This document shows, in pieces, positions 19,118-30,600 of a stretch of 64,000 bases of DNA; position 1 is the first letter of the stretch, and every line of letters starts with the position of its first letter. This DNA is from Gammaproteobacteria bacterium (lineage in GTDB: Bacteria; Pseudomonadota; Gammaproteobacteria; UBA4575): positions 1,099,869-1,163,868 of the forward strand of contig JAWPMW010000001.1 in the NCBI GenBank assembly GCA_033344735.1, given 5' to 3'. The notes under the pieces are model-generated. The model was not told where the DNA came from, ran no database searches, and saw only the letters and a program-made list of their open reading frames with translations. Position numbers and translations under genes: made by a program.

Positions 19118-19130
19118 AATGCGAATCTAC

Positions 19131-20648
19131 TTATAAATTATTAATCAAATCTACACTTGTATAGTCTTGCTGCTTACCCTGTTCTTGCTCAGCTTTACTT
19201 GCATCACTACGCACAACCTCTAAAGACCGGAGATATTCATCGCCGATCCCAGTGACATATTTTCCAGTAAAAACAGAGGTCTCAAACTGTTTTAGCTTTT
19301 TATTTCCTTTTCGTACTGACCAAATTAAATCATCTATATTCTGATAAAATAATTTATCTGCACCTATCTCCTCACAAACCTCATCGACATTTTTCCCATG
19401 TGCAATTAACTCGGTTGCTGCAGGCATATCAATACCATATATATTCTGATAACGAACTGGCGGAGAAGCAGAGGCAAAGTAAACATTTTTGGCACCAGCT
19501 TCTCTAGCCATTTGAACAATTTCTTTTGAGGTTGTTCCACGTACAATAGAATCATCTACCAGCAAAACGTTTTTATTTTTGTACTCCAACCCAATTGGAT
19601 TAAGTTTTTGACGCACAGATTTTTTACGCTGAGTTTGTCCAGGCATAATAAATGTTCGGCCTATGTATCGATTCTTAATAAACCCTTCACGATACTTGCA
19701 CCCTATTACATGAGCCATTTCCAACGCTGCAGTTCGACTAGTATCTGGAATAGGAATCACTACGTCTATGTCATGCTCAGGCCAAGCTTTAAGTATTTTT
19801 TCCGCTAAACGCTGCCCCATACGCATACGTGCTTTTTGCACATAAACATTTTCAACTATCGAATCAGGTCGAGCAAAGTACACATACTCAAAAATACATG
19901 GTGAATATATACCTTCATCGACACATACTTGAGAATGAAATTGTCCCTGCTGATCAATAAGAATAGCTTCACCAGGTTTTACATCGCGCACTAACTCGTA
20001 TCCCAGCACATCTAACGCGACACTTTCGGATGCAACCATATACTGAACGCCTTTTTTAGTTTCTTTAACACCATAAACTAAGGGGCGTATACCATAAGGA
20101 TCGCGAAATGCCAAAATTCCCATACCACAAATCATTGATACCACGGCATAGGCACCTTCACATCGCCGATGCACTCCTCGTACTGCATCAAATATCGTCC
20201 TGGGTGATAATTGTCTCTGCCCAGAATAAAGTAACTCATGCGCAAGTACGTTCAATAATATTTCTGAGTCTGAGTTAGTATTAATATGGCGGCGGTCATC
20301 AAGATACAATTCTTGTTTTAAATCTTCAGCATTTGTCAGATTTCCGTTATGACCTAAGCTCAAGCCGTATGGAGAATTTACATAAAATGGTTGTGCTTCT
20401 GCTGAAGAAGAACTTCCAGCAGTTGGATATCGAACATGTGCTATGCCCATGCTACCTTGCATCTGCTGCATATGACGATCCTGGAATACGTCTCGCACCA
20501 GGCCGTTGCCTTTACGTTGATAAATGCGGTTACCTTCCGAAGTAGCGATACCAGCAGCGTCTTGCCCGCGATGTTGTAATACCGTCAGACCATCGTACAA
20601 CTCTTGATTAAGCTGTTGACTACCTATTATTCCTACGATTCCACACAT
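19131..20648 (-). CDS. purF: amidophosphoribosyltransferase
   Basis: 505 residues. First committed step of purine synthesis: PRPP plus glutamine to 5-phosphoribosylamine. The Ntn-type glutaminase domain starts with the catalytic Cys directly after Met (MCGIVGIIG) and contains HVRYPTAG and GHNGNL; the phosphoribosyltransferase domain has the PRPP loop [13 protein letters not shown]. It follows cvpA by 9 bp, the conserved cvpA-purF pair. Confidence 0.97.
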   Translation of the reverse strand: MCGIVGIIGSQQLNQELYDGLTVLQHRGQDAAGIATSEGNRIYQRKGNGLVRDVFQDRHMQQMQGSMGIAHVRYPTAGSSSSAEAQPFYVNSPYGLSLGHNGNLTNAEDLKQELYLDDRRHINTNSDSEILLNVLAHELLYSGQRQLSPRTIFDAVRGVHRRCEGAYAVVSMICGMGILAFRDPYGIRPLVYGVKETKKGVQYMVASESVALDVLGYELVRDVKPGEAILIDQQGQFHSQVCVDEGIYSPCIFEYVYFARPDSIVENVYVQKARMRMGQRLAEKILKAWPEHDIDVVIPIPDTSRTAALEMAHVIGCKYREGFIKNRYIGRTFIMPGQTQRKKSVRQKLNPIGLEYKNKNVLLVDDSIVRGTTSKEIVQMAREAGAKNVYFASASPPVRYQNIYGIDMPAATELIAHGKNVDEVCEEIGADKLFYQNIDDLIWSVRKGNKKLKQFETSVFTGKYVTGIGDEYLRSLEVVRSDASKAEQEQGKQQDYTSVDLINNL

Positions 20649-20657
20649 ATTAGTTCT

Positions 20658-21224
20658 CTATAGCTGAATATCGGCACTGGGTACTTCAGCAGGCAGTCTA
20701 AACTGCTGTGCATATCGTTCAGGTAACTGAGCGACTACCCACACTGCCGCATGTTCAAACGGTTTAATAAATCGCGATGATTGCCAGGATGTCGTTTGAT
20801 GCAATGTGGTAAACGCTGAAGCTGTCATAATCAAAATAGTTGTAATCACGGAGGCTCGTAACATACCAAACACCATCCCAAGCATACGATCTACACCTTT
20901 TAGTATCTGTGCTTTCATAATTTGACTGAGCACAAAGTTAATTAACGCACCAAACACCAATACGCCTACCATGATTAACACAAAGGCTATGCCAACACGA
21001 ATATTAGTGCCAAATTCCTTTTCGCCAAATGACAGGCTTGTACTATCAATTGCCTCAGGAAGCAAAAATGAGACTTGTTCAGACTGACTAAGCGCCAACC
21101 AAATAGCAGCTACCCAAGTCACAATTGATACTGCTTCACGCACAAACCCTCTTAACAGGGCAATAGTTGTCGAAATCAAAAAAATGACAACAATGATTAT
21201 ATCTATCCAAGTGATATCAGCCAT
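20658..21224 (-). CDS. cvpA: CvpA family membrane protein
   Basis: 188 residues with four predicted transmembrane helices: IDIIIVVIFLISTTIALLRG at the N-terminus, then VTWVAAIWLAL, a long central helix (GIAFVLIMVGVLVFGALINF) and GMLRASVITTILIMTASA. Named for colicin V production in E. coli; the molecular role is poorly known, with reports of envelope-stress phenotypes. Lies between the SPOR gene and purF as in many gammaproteobacteria. Confidence 0.92.
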   Translation of the reverse strand: MADITWIDIIIVVIFLISTTIALLRGFVREAVSIVTWVAAIWLALSQSEQVSFLLPEAIDSTSLSFGEKEFGTNIRVGIAFVLIMVGVLVFGALINFVLSQIMKAQILKGVDRMLGMVFGMLRASVITTILIMTASAFTTLHQTTSWQSSRFIKPFEHAAVWVVAQLPERYAQQFRLPAEVPSADIQL

Positions 21225-21242
21225 GTATTTATTATTTTTTAA

Positions 21243-21788
21243 TTATCCAGCTGTACGTGGATGTCTAGTTACAAACGCTGCCTCTAACTTCATTTTCTTT
21301 CGCAAACTATCCCTAATCTTTGTTGCCTCATCTTGCGAGATAACAGGACCAACTTTGACTCTATAATAGTCTTTACCGTTATTCGAGCCAACCTCAACCA
21401 ATGCATCATAACCCGCATCAACAAGTTGTTTTTGCATGGCCAAAGCTTTTGTCTTTTCACCAAATGCACCTACTTGGACTACCCAACTTAACAGCTCTGA
21501 TTTAGTATCAGCACTCACAACCACCTCTGGCACAATATTATTAGCTGCATCCGTGTCTTGATGGCTGGCTGTAGTATCTTGACCAGAATAAGTATGTTCT
21601 GGCGCTGGCGTTTGCACCTGACTATCAAGCTCATCAGAAAATACCAGCGTGGGTTCTGGCGGCATTTCCATATCGATCTTTGTCACAGATTCTTGCCCAG
21701 AACCATCTAGAATCATGGGTATAAAAATAACCGCCAATGACAACAATACAGTGGCACCAACGATTCTATATTTAAGCGTTGAATCCAC
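21243..21788 (-). CDS. SPOR domain protein (DedD-like)
   Basis: 181 residues. One N-terminal transmembrane helix (GATVLLSLAVIFIPMIL), a low-complexity linker (about 40-100), and a C-terminal SPOR domain (SWVVQVGAFGEKTKALAMQKQLVDAG region, ending YYRVKVGPVISQDEA). SPOR domains bind denuded septal glycan. Its position between folC and cvpA is that of dedD in E. coli, a non-essential division protein; I use the name only by analogy. Confidence 0.88.
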   Translation of the reverse strand: MDSTLKYRIVGATVLLSLAVIFIPMILDGSGQESVTKIDMEMPPEPTLVFSDELDSQVQTPAPEHTYSGQDTTASHQDTDAANNIVPEVVVSADTKSELLSWVVQVGAFGEKTKALAMQKQLVDAGYDALVEVGSNNGKDYYRVKVGPVISQDEATKIRDSLRKKMKLEAAFVTRHPRTAG

Positions 21789-21889
21789 TATTTTAGTAAG
21801 TTTGGTAAATGCAATTCATATCCATATTCTACATAAACCATGTGACACATGCGAAGCTTGTATGAACTATCGTTAATATTGAAAAATAT

Positions 21890-23152
21890 TTATGATTCAC
21901 TAGCAAGTACTTCAGAAACAGTAAAAATCGAACCAAAGACTATAATTCGATCACCCTCGCAGGCATCTATCTGTGCTTGCGAATACGCATGTTCCACTGA
22001 TTCAAACACTTTCACACTGATATCTGAGCTTTGTTTCATAAGTGACTGTTCCACCTTATCTACTTGCATACGTCGCGGTGAATTAACTTGCGATATATAC
22101 CAATTATCTATGTGAGAGTGCATCAATGAAACTATTCCATCAACATCTTTATCACTTAAAATTGCAAACACCGCAATTGTCTTTTGAGGCCTAGGTAGCG
22201 CCATTAGATTCTCAGCCAATATCTTTGCACTATCGAAATTATGTGCAACATCCAAAATAATTTCACAATCCTTTACAATGCGTTGAAATCTTCCTTCTAG
22301 GGTCACTTCACGCAGGCCAGTCTCTATAGCATCTGCATTCAAAGGTAACTTATCGCTTAAACAATACAAACCCATAATCACGCTAGCCGCATTTCTGATT
22401 TGTACTGCGCCAGAAAGATTAGGCAATGGCAGGCCATGAATCTCATAGCCGTCCGTCAAGAAAGACCACGATGTTTTTGCAACTTTATAGCTAAAATCTG
22501 CATTCAACTGAAACAAGTCAGCGTTAATTTTTTGAGCTGACTGCGAAATCGAATTAGGTGGATCTATATCACCACAGATTGCAGGCGTGTTAGCGCGGAA
22601 AATTCCTGCTTTTTCGTAACCAATTAATTCTCTGGTGTCACCCAGCCACTCAGTATGATCCAAGCCTATACTTGTAACGAATGCCAAATCGTTATCAATA
22701 ATATTAGTCGCATCTAAACGCCCACCCAAACCAACTTCTAGGATGGCTACATCGACTTTATTTTCATGGAAAATATCTAACGCAGTTAAAGTAGCAAATT
22801 CAAAAAAACTTAAACTAATGTCACCTCGCGCACTATTAATTTTTTCAAAGGACTGACACAACTGCTTATCATTAACACATCTCAAACCAATTCTTATACG
22901 TTCATTATAGTGAACAATATGTGGAGAAGTGTAAGTGCCGACTTTATATCCGCCGTGATGCAGTATTGCACTTAACATCGCTACAGCAGAACCTTTACCA
23001 TTTGTACCCGCAACAGTAATAACGGGAAAAGGACACTCAAGAAGATTTAGACGTTTTGCAACAGTTTCGACTCTGTCTAGGCCTAATTCAATTTCACGAG
23101 CATGTAATGTTGTTTGCCACGCCAACCAATCTTCTAAGGTGTTATATTTCAT
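21890..23152 (-). CDS. folC: dihydrofolate synthase / folylpolyglutamate synthase
   Basis: Mur-ligase-family enzyme adding glutamate to dihydropteroate and tetrahydrofolates. The ATP loop VAGTNGKGSAVAML, the central LEVGLGGRLDATN and GLDHTEWLG motifs, and a C-terminal domain with LDVAHN are all visible. The open frame reaches a TTG at 23164, but the ATG at 23152 is preferred (about 420 residues); neither has a clear Shine-Dalgarno. Member of the accD-folC-SPOR-cvpA-purF run. Confidence 0.95.
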   Translation of the reverse strand: MKYNTLEDWLAWQTTLHAREIELGLDRVETVAKRLNLLECPFPVITVAGTNGKGSAVAMLSAILHHGGYKVGTYTSPHIVHYNERIRIGLRCVNDKQLCQSFEKINSARGDISLSFFEFATLTALDIFHENKVDVAILEVGLGGRLDATNIIDNDLAFVTSIGLDHTEWLGDTRELIGYEKAGIFRANTPAICGDIDPPNSISQSAQKINADLFQLNADFSYKVAKTSWSFLTDGYEIHGLPLPNLSGAVQIRNAASVIMGLYCLSDKLPLNADAIETGLREVTLEGRFQRIVKDCEIILDVAHNFDSAKILAENLMALPRPQKTIAVFAILSDKDVDGIVSLMHSHIDNWYISQVNSPRRMQVDKVEQSLMKQSSDISVKVFESVEHAYSQAQIDACEGDRIIVFGSIFTVSEVLASES

Positions 23153-23211
23153 TGCATCAAGCAATTCAAAATAAGAACTAAAATTGCCATGCTAATTATA
23201 ACGGCAAGAAT

Positions 23212-24069
23212 TTATACGATGCGATCAGTTAAAATATGCAGCAAATTATGAATACGATCGCGCATGTCTTTTCTTTCAACGATCATATCAATTGCTCCGT
23301 GCTCTAATAAGAATTCACTTCGCTGAAAACCTTCAGGCAATGTTTCACGCACGGTTTGTTGAATTACTCTTGGGCCAGCAAAGCCTATAAGCGCATTTGG
23401 CTCTGCGATATGCACATCACCCAACATCGCAAAGCTTGCAGAGACTCCACCCATTGTTGGGTCAGTTAATACAGAAACAAAAGGCAAACGTTGTTCCGAT
23501 AATCGCGTTAGTGCAGCACTTGTTTTAGCCATCTGCATTAATGACATTAATGCTTCTTGCATGCGCGCACCACCACTAGTAGAAAAGCATATAAAGGGAA
23601 TACTTTCAGCAATACTCTTCTTAACCCCCATCAAAAAGCGCTCGCCAACAACAGAGCCCATAGACCCACCCATAAAACTAAATTCAAATGCCGCAACAAC
23701 AACAGGCATCCCTTTTAGTTTTCCATGAGAAACAACTAGGGCATCTTTCTCACCGGTACTTTTAGTAGCCGCAGAAAGGCGATCTTTATATTTCTTCGAA
23801 TCCTTAAACTTCAGAAAATCTTTAGGCTCTAATTCGGAACCTATTTCTTGTTGGTCTCCATCATCAAGAAAGTAACTGACACGACTACGCGCACTGATTC
23901 GCAAATGATGACCACACTTTGGACATACTTGTAGATTACGCTCTAGCTCCGCACCGTATAGTACTGCGCTACAACTTGGGCATTTATCCCATAGACCTTC
24001 AGGCACTTTTCGCTTAGACGTACTTTCAGTACGAATTTGCGACGGCATTAGTTTCTCTAGCCAGCTCAT
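23212..24069 (-). CDS. accD: acetyl-CoA carboxylase, carboxyltransferase beta subunit
   Basis: 285 residues. With AccA it transfers carboxyl from biotin to acetyl-CoA, giving malonyl-CoA. An N-terminal zinc ribbon has Cys30, Cys33, Cys49 and Cys52 ([18 protein letters not shown]), followed by the crotonase-like carboxyltransferase domain with [13 protein letters not shown] and [10 protein letters not shown]. Begins MSWLEK as is usual. Lies between trpA and folC. Confidence 0.97.
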   Translation of the reverse strand: MSWLEKLMPSQIRTESTSKRKVPEGLWDKCPSCSAVLYGAELERNLQVCPKCGHHLRISARSRVSYFLDDGDQQEIGSELEPKDFLKFKDSKKYKDRLSAATKSTGEKDALVVSHGKLKGMPVVVAAFEFSFMGGSMGSVVGERFLMGVKKSIAESIPFICFSTSGGARMQEALMSLMQMAKTSAALTRLSEQRLPFVSVLTDPTMGGVSASFAMLGDVHIAEPNALIGFAGPRVIQQTVRETLPEGFQRSEFLLEHGAIDMIVERKDMRDRIHNLLHILTDRIV

Positions 24070-24122
24070 ATTATTTTAATTTTACCAGATAAATTGATTA
24101 GGGAAATTAAATTGAAATTTAG

Positions 24123-24947
24123 TTAAGCTATATTTTGAACAGATTGGCTATTATCCAACGCATTCTTAATATCGTGCAACAAAGTTTTAACCTTACCGAC
24201 CGCCGTAGGTAAATCATCCCCATATTCTGCAATAATTGAGACAATAGCACTGCCTACTACCACCGCATTACTACAGTCAGCAACCATACGTGCGGTTTTT
24301 GCATCTTTAATTCCAAATCCAACGGCAACTGGAATATCTGTATGTTTTCTAATCTGGGTGACTTTTTCTTCTACACTCGCTACATCAATCTGACTAGCAC
24401 CTGTAATTCCCTTGAAAGAGACGTAATAAAGGAATCCCGAAGCCAGATCAGTAATCATTTGCACACGTTTATCTTTTGTTGTTGGTGCTAATAAATAAAT
24501 GGTGTCTATATTCTGCGCTTTATAAATTGAAGCCATTTGCTGACTTTCTTCCGGCGGCAAATCAACCGTTATAACACCATCCACCAAGCCTGTAACAGTT
24601 TGCGCAAACTTCTCTACACCAAATATCTCTATTGGATTTTGATATCCCATTAATACAATGGGTGTAGTCGAATTCGTTTCACGAAATTGCTTAACAATAT
24701 TTATCACATCATGTAACGAAGTCTCATGTTTCAGCGCACGTTCACAGGCAAGTTGTATCACAGGACCATCTGCCATTGGATCAGAAAAAGGTATTCCCAA
24801 TTCAATTATATCGCTACCAGCATCTGTCAGAGCATGCATCAACTCTAATGTATGTGATGGGTGAGGATCTCCAGCAGTAATATAACTAATAAGTGCCTTT
24901 TGGTTGCTTTGTTGAAGTTGCTCAAAGCATGTGTGTATACGACTCAC
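24123..24947 (-). CDS. trpA: tryptophan synthase alpha chain
   Basis: 274 residues, TIM barrel. Cleaves indole-3-glycerol phosphate and channels indole to TrpB. Catalytic Glu in [17 protein letters not shown] and Asp in [13 protein letters not shown] are present; the phosphate-binding GFGIKDA and VVGSAIV are also seen. Its start overlaps the trpB stop by 4 bp (ATGA type), implying coupled translation of the two subunits. Confidence 0.97.
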   Translation of the reverse strand: MSRIHTCFEQLQQSNQKALISYITAGDPHPSHTLELMHALTDAGSDIIELGIPFSDPMADGPVIQLACERALKHETSLHDVINIVKQFRETNSTTPIVLMGYQNPIEIFGVEKFAQTVTGLVDGVITVDLPPEESQQMASIYKAQNIDTIYLLAPTTKDKRVQMITDLASGFLYYVSFKGITGASQIDVASVEEKVTQIRKHTDIPVAVGFGIKDAKTARMVADCSNAVVVGSAIVSIIAEYGDDLPTAVGKVKTLLHDIKNALDNSQSVQNIA

Positions 24948-26170
24948 AACTCAATCCCCTCTATGCCTGCCACAGTATTGATATCTTTATCTCCACGTCC
25001 AGACAAATTAACAATTATAGATTGATCTTTATCCATCATTTTTGCCAGTTTTTGGGCGTAGGCAACAGCATGACTACTTTCTAATGCAGGAATAATACCT
25101 TCAACGCGTGTCAACTCATGGAACGCAGCAAGAGCTTCCTCGTCAGTCACAGAAACATACTCAACACTACCCTCATCTTTTAACCATGAATGCTCAGGTC
25201 CCACACCTGGGTAGTCTAATCCCGCTGAAATTGAATGTGTTTCAATAATTTGACCATTATTATCTTCCATAAGATAAGTGCGATTACCATGTAACACCCC
25301 AGGGCTTCCTGCATTTAATGGCGCAGAGTGACGTCCAGTTTCTATCCCATCTCCACCAGCTTCTACACCATATTTTTTAACTTCCTTGTCTGATAAAAAT
25401 GGATGAAATAAACCTATTGCATTTGAACCTCCACCCACACATGCAACCAGAGCATCAGGTAACTTACTTGTTTGCGTTAAGCTTTGCTCACGTGCTTCGC
25501 GACCAATAACAGTTTGGAAATCACGCACTAATAATGGATAAGGATGTGGACCAGCAACAGTACCTATAATATAAAAAGTATTGTCGACATTAGTCACCCA
25601 GTCTCGCAGCGCTTCATTTAAAGCATCTTTCAATGTTCTCGAACCTGATGTGACAGGAACAACAGTAGCGCCCAACAAGCGCATGCGAAAAACATTAGGC
25701 GCTTGCCGCTGAATATCATCTGCACCCATATAAACAACACACTCTAAACCTAGGCGTGCGGCAATAGTGGCACTTGCTACTCCATGTTGACCCGCACCCG
25801 TTTCTGCAATGATTCGAGTTTTACCCATACGCTTAGCGAGCAATGCTTGGCCTATGGTATTGTTAATTTTATGCGCGCCCGTGTGATTGAGATCTTCTCG
25901 CTTAAGATAGACCTGAGCGCCTCCCCAAAGCTTTGTTAATCTTTCTGCATGATAGAGCGGGCTTGGACGTCCCACATAATAAGCAAGGTCATCATCAAAC
26001 TCTTTTTGAAATGCAGGATCATCTTTGCTAGCAAGATAAGCTGTCTCAAGTTCCTCCAAAGGAGTCATTAATGTTTCCGCAACAAAACGTCCACCGTAAA
26101 TACCAAAATGGCCATCCTTATCAGGCATCGTGGTTGCGTTCACTGTGTTTTCTTTTACGTTAACGTTCAT
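24944..26170 (-). CDS. trpB: tryptophan synthase beta chain
   Basis: PLP enzyme joining indole and serine. The PLP lysine is in [11 protein letters not shown] and the phosphate-binding loop is GGGSNAIG. An upstream ATG at 26200 is open, but it lies further inside trpF; the ATG at 26170 overlaps trpF by 11 bp, is closer to the family N-terminus (about 20 residues before FGIYGGRFV) and has GAGAAG just upstream. A third ATG at 26128 is possible. Order trpF-trpB-trpA, without the other trp genes. Confidence 0.96.
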   Translation of the reverse strand: MNVNVKENTVNATTMPDKDGHFGIYGGRFVAETLMTPLEELETAYLASKDDPAFQKEFDDDLAYYVGRPSPLYHAERLTKLWGGAQVYLKREDLNHTGAHKINNTIGQALLAKRMGKTRIIAETGAGQHGVASATIAARLGLECVVYMGADDIQRQAPNVFRMRLLGATVVPVTSGSRTLKDALNEALRDWVTNVDNTFYIIGTVAGPHPYPLLVRDFQTVIGREAREQSLTQTSKLPDALVACVGGGSNAIGLFHPFLSDKEVKKYGVEAGGDGIETGRHSAPLNAGSPGVLHGNRTYLMEDNNGQIIETHSISAGLDYPGVGPEHSWLKDEGSVEYVSVTDEEALAAFHELTRVEGIIPALESSHAVAYAQKLAKMMDKDQSIIVNLSGRGDKDINTVAGIEGIEL

Positions 26171-26783
26171 CTGCTTCTCGCACTGAACTGACAAAATCAT
26201 TCATTTTATTAATATCTTTTATTCCTTTGGCTGATTCAATTCCACTACTGACATCAACAGCATATGGGCGAACTTGCTTAATCGCGGCAGCCACATTTTC
26301 AGAGCTTAGGCCACCAGCAAGAATTATTGGCTTTTGTATTGTTGGGATATTTTCCCAATTAAACTGCTTACCAGAACCGCCCGGCTGCCCTACTTCATTA
26401 CTATCAAGCAATAAAGCTGAGGCGGAAGGGTAGTCCAGCTCAGACATTGCCTGATGATCGCCACCCATAGCTACACTCTTTAAGTAAGGCAAACCAAACG
26501 AAGCGCAGAACTGCTCTGGCTCATCTCCGTGAAACTGGAGCATATCTAGTTGGATTTCGCCCAATAACGAGTTAATTGTACCCGCATCTTGATTCATGAA
26601 TAACCCTACACTAGTAATAAATGGCCCACAGCGATCAATTAACGTACATGCGTGTTGTACATCTATAGAACGTGGGCTAGTAGGGCAAAACACCAAGCCG
26701 ACTGCATCAATACCCAAATCTTGAGCCACATCCAGATCTTCAGGCCGAGTAATTCCACAAAATTTAATACGTGTGCGCGCCAT
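26160..26783 (-). CDS. trpF: phosphoribosylanthranilate isomerase
   Basis: 207 residues, TIM barrel. Isomerises N-(5-phosphoribosyl)anthranilate in tryptophan synthesis. Catalytic Cys in [11 protein letters not shown] near the N-terminus, and Asp in [11 protein letters not shown] near the C-terminus. It is a separate gene, not fused to trpC as in enterics. No leader peptide or attenuator is seen between truA (45 bp upstream) and trpF. Confidence 0.96.
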   Translation of the reverse strand: MARTRIKFCGITRPEDLDVAQDLGIDAVGLVFCPTSPRSIDVQHACTLIDRCGPFITSVGLFMNQDAGTINSLLGEIQLDMLQFHGDEPEQFCASFGLPYLKSVAMGGDHQAMSELDYPSASALLLDSNEVGQPGGSGKQFNWENIPTIQKPIILAGGLSSENVAAAIKQVRPYAVDVSSGIESAKGIKDINKMNDFVSSVREADER

Positions 26784-26827
26784 CTTTTAGCTTCTTAATT
26801 GTTAACTCAAATAATTTTAGATGAATT

Positions 26828-27577
26828 TCATAGCTGATATTTTTGCTCATACAATACAGACATAAAATACAAACCCTGGGCAGGTGCCGTTACCCCACCA
26901 CAAGCACGATCCTTTTTCATTAATACTCGCTGCGCCCACTGTGGAGAATTTTCATTCTTACCAATACTCATCAGCACGCCTGCTAAATTTCGTACCATAT
27001 GATGCAGGAATCCATTAGCTGTCACATCCATAATAATTAATGCCCCTTCTCGATGAATACGAAAATTTGAGATTTCTCGTATTGGACTTTTCGCTTGGCA
27101 AGATAATGCTCGAAAGCTTGTAAAATCATGCTCCCCAACAAGGTAGTTAGCACCCTCTTGCATTAGATCTGCCTGCAGAGGCAATCTTTCCCACACTGCT
27201 CTCTTAGCAAGCAATGCGGAGCGCACTTTTTCATTTGCTATAATATAACGATAAGTACGTGAAAGTGCAGAAAAGCGTGCATGAAAATCTTCAGGCATAG
27301 GTTTAATTGACCTTAACACCACACTGGGTGGTAAATTTGCATTTATTCCTAACAACCAGGAACGCAAATCTCTGTTAGCATTAGTGTCAAAATGCATTAC
27401 CTGTCCAAGCGCATGCACACCGGTATCTGTACGGCCTGCACAAGCTATTCCCACCTCATGGTTAGCGACTAGGCTGATTGCTCGCTCAACAGTTTCTTGC
27501 ACTGATGGCACATGCAACTGTCGCTGCCAGCCACAAAAATCACTACCATCGTACTCAACGATACCTGCAAATCTCAT
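26828..27577 (-). CDS. truA: tRNA pseudouridine(38-40) synthase
   Basis: 249 residues. Makes pseudouridine at positions 38-40 of the anticodon stem. Catalytic Asp51 is in CAGRTDTGVHALGQV; the N-terminal EYDGSDFCGWQRQ and the FLHHMVRNLAG motif are typical of TruA. Lies between fimV and trpF, as in Pseudomonas. A perfect palindrome (27601-27630) separates it from fimV. Confidence 0.97.
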   Translation of the reverse strand: MRFAGIVEYDGSDFCGWQRQLHVPSVQETVERAISLVANHEVGIACAGRTDTGVHALGQVMHFDTNANRDLRSWLLGINANLPPSVVLRSIKPMPEDFHARFSALSRTYRYIIANEKVRSALLAKRAVWERLPLQADLMQEGANYLVGEHDFTSFRALSCQAKSPIREISNFRIHREGALIIMDVTANGFLHHMVRNLAGVLMSIGKNENSPQWAQRVLMKKDRACGGVTAPAQGLYFMSVLYEQKYQL

Positions 27578-27599
27578 ATTTTTTCTATCACTGAAACCA

Positions 27600-27631
27600 A
27601 GAAAGCCTCAGTGTATACACTGAGGCTTTCT
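27600..27631 (-). terminator. perfect palindrome between fimV and truA, probable terminator
   Basis: Two 15-bp arms, GAAAGCCTCAGTGTA and its exact reverse complement, meet without a spacer at 27601-27630; one more A-T pair extends it to 32 bp. It lies 26 bp after the fimV stop and 23 bp before truA. The transcript would form a long GC-containing hairpin followed by a short U-containing stretch (CUUUCUUGGUUUC), so a rho-independent terminator for fimV or an mRNA-stabilising hairpin is likely. Confidence 0.6.
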
Positions 27632-27656
27632 AAATCTTGTAGCTTAAAGTATAAGT

Positions 27657-30600
27657 CTAGCTTAGCTTATCCAACAAATCCTTAGCTTGTTGAATTTGAG
27701 TCTGATCACCCTGCTCCATCACTTCGGTTAATGTCTCCTTTGCAGCATCCTCATCACCCATATCGACAAAGGCTTTCGCCAAATCAAGTTTAGTCCCCAC
27801 TTCTTCAATCACAGATGGATTTTCTAGTTCATAATCATCACCAAACTCGCCCAGATCTGTCATTGTTGAGTCAATATTTCCAACATCAAACTGCTCGGTA
27901 ACATCTTCGGTTAGCATATCCTTTTCAAACGTGCCCGTTTCACTAGCAGCTAAATCTTCACTTAAATCATCAAGATCTAAATCCGGTTTACCCAATTCAG
28001 AAGTTTGCAATGTCGGCAACGAATCTTCTTCGATTTTATCAGGATCAATATCATCTGAATCAAAGCTTAAGGTCTCAAGTTCCGCCGTTAAATTTTCCTG
28101 AACTTGCTCCAAACTAACTGTATCTTCATCGACACGCTCTGAATCACCCGCGAAAGCTTTTGCTTCCGGGCTATCAGCATCAAACAATGAGCTATCAAAC
28201 ATCTCTGTTTCAGGATTATCACCATCAAGCATCTCATCTAGATCATTATCAACTTTAATTCCTGAGCTCTCTGATTTGTCATTCAAATCATCATCAAGAT
28301 TAATTGCATTATCAAGATCAGCACTTGCAGCTAGAGAAGAATCTAACATCTCTGTTTCACCATCATGGCTGACAGAAGAATTCAATTCATTTTCCAGTGA
28401 ATCTTCATCAAAATCTAAAAATACATCATTACTATCGCTTGAATCATCAGCTGACGCTTGATCTGTACTTGTTTCATCCAAATCAAATGCTAACGTTTCC
28501 TCATCAGAGCTTGAATCATTTTCAGTACTAGACTCAACTTCTGAATCAAAATCTAAACTCGCTTCCAATATAGCAGTCGAAGACTCTTCCAATTCATCTT
28601 CTTCTAAATCATTAGCAAAAGTTTGTGTTGCTTCTTCTGCAGAATCCTGATCTATTTCATCACTTAATTCACCGTCATCGCCAAAGCTAAAGTCTAGTGA
28701 GTTATCATCAAGATCGTCACTTTCAAAGTCTTCCATGTCATCAGAGTCCATACTGAAATCATTAATATCATTGGCCTCCATTGCTTCAGTAGCAACTTCA
28801 TCATTTACAACAACCTCGGATGAATCACTAGACGTTGACTCTGCTCCAGCAAATAAAGCATGAGCAGGAACTAATGCTGCGCCCATGGATACAATTTTAG
28901 CCCACTCAGGTGATTGCTTATCAATGCTTGATTCCATAGCTTCTACATGTTGCACGAACGCATCAGGCTTCTTATCTCCAGAATAAATTTCTGCAAGCTT
29001 GACCTGATACTTTGCATTGCCCGGCTCTTTTGCAAGTCCATCTTTCAAAAGTTCTTCTGCTTGCTGATATAAACCATAAGATATATAAACATCGGCCTCA
29101 GCTAATACGTCATCGCTATCAGCAGTAGTATCATCACCTGCAAATACACTTTCTTCTTCTACCTCATCCTCCGCATTGACCGTTTCAAGATCATCCAACG
29201 CTTCATCAATACTATCAGGAGTCGCGATCACCGTTTCATCAAGCATTTGATCAACGGAAGGTTCATCTTCAAAAGCAGGCAATCCATTTGCAACTAGTTC
29301 AGTATCTTCGACATTTGCATTTCTTCGTTTCAAACCTAGCCAGCCGAGTAAAAGTGCAATTAAAGCGCCACCTGCATAGAGCAACGACTTACTTTGGTCT
29401 TTAAATATTGAAGTGATTTTTTCGACAAAAGAAACTTCGGCGGCAGTCTCAACTGCAGCTACTTCAGGAACGATTTCTGGAGTTATCTCTGCTTCAGCAA
29501 CTAAACTCTCAGGCTGTTCGACTTCAGCTTGTTGCTCTGCAGCTAAAAATTCTTCTGGTATTGGACCAGAAAAATCAGGTAACGGCTCAACCGTAGCAGC
29601 TTTAATCGCTTGCTCAGGTTCAACTTCCATTTCAGCTGCAATATCGGCTACTTGCTCTTCAGCCAAGGCCAGCGCTTCAGTAGCAGCATTCATAGCTTCT
29701 TCATCAGAACTGACTTGCTCTACTATCGAATCACCGTTATCCGCAGCCAATGTATTTTGTAATTGAGCTAACTGCTCATTCTGCAGGCTAATTATGTCTT
29801 CCTGCTTTTTAATCATAGATTCGAGTGACTCTATACGGCCTTTTAGCTCTGCATTTTCTTGACCTTTAGACTGTGTACTCTCCTTTAGCAAATTCACTTG
29901 CCTACGTAATTCTTTTAAGGTCGCATTTGCATCGTCACCGGTTTTGCCATCTGTAGCATCACCATCGCCTAATATAGACAAAGAAGAACTAGAATCTTTT
30001 GTTTGTTGCTCAGAAGACTCAGGAGTCTCCATGGCTTCCGCCTCAACCATTTCACCAGCATCTACATTTACCGCACTATCTGTTTGCGTCACTTGCTTCC
30101 AGACTTGCCATTGACGGCGAACTTCTGCGAGTGCATCACGTGCAGAATATTTAGATAAATCTTCAGCAGGTATGCGTAGTACTACGCCAGACTTAAGATT
30201 GTTAATATTATTTCTTGTAAAACCTTGAGGATTGGCTTCTTGTATCGCCAACATCATTTGATTAACGCTTACACCATTTTCACGCGCATAGGGTTCAGCA
30301 ATACTCCATAGAGTATCTCCGCGCCTAACTGGCCTGGTGGAAGATTTTGTTTTTTTTAAAGGTACCGGCTTAGACACTGTACTGGGTACAGCCGCCTGTT
30401 TTGGTCGCACACTAGGTGTTGGAACTTTAGGTGCGGGTGTAGTTGCAACAGTGCGAGGCTTTGACACTGGCTTATTTGCAACAGGGGCAGGTTGTGTAGA
30501 AACTTTTGGTGCTTGAATTGTTGCTCTAGCTTTTTCGCCAAACACGGGAGGATCTAACAGCACTGTGTATTCTCTTAATAGTTTACCCTTGGCCCAACGC

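Noticed and set aside
26784-26827. Trp attenuator or TrpR operator before trpF
   Set aside because: The 44-bp gap after truA has no tryptophan codons, hairpin or operator-like dyad.
28201-28900. Repeat protein or horizontally acquired segment in fimV
   Set aside because: The Asp/Glu/Ser-rich low-complexity region is normal for FimV cytoplasmic domains.
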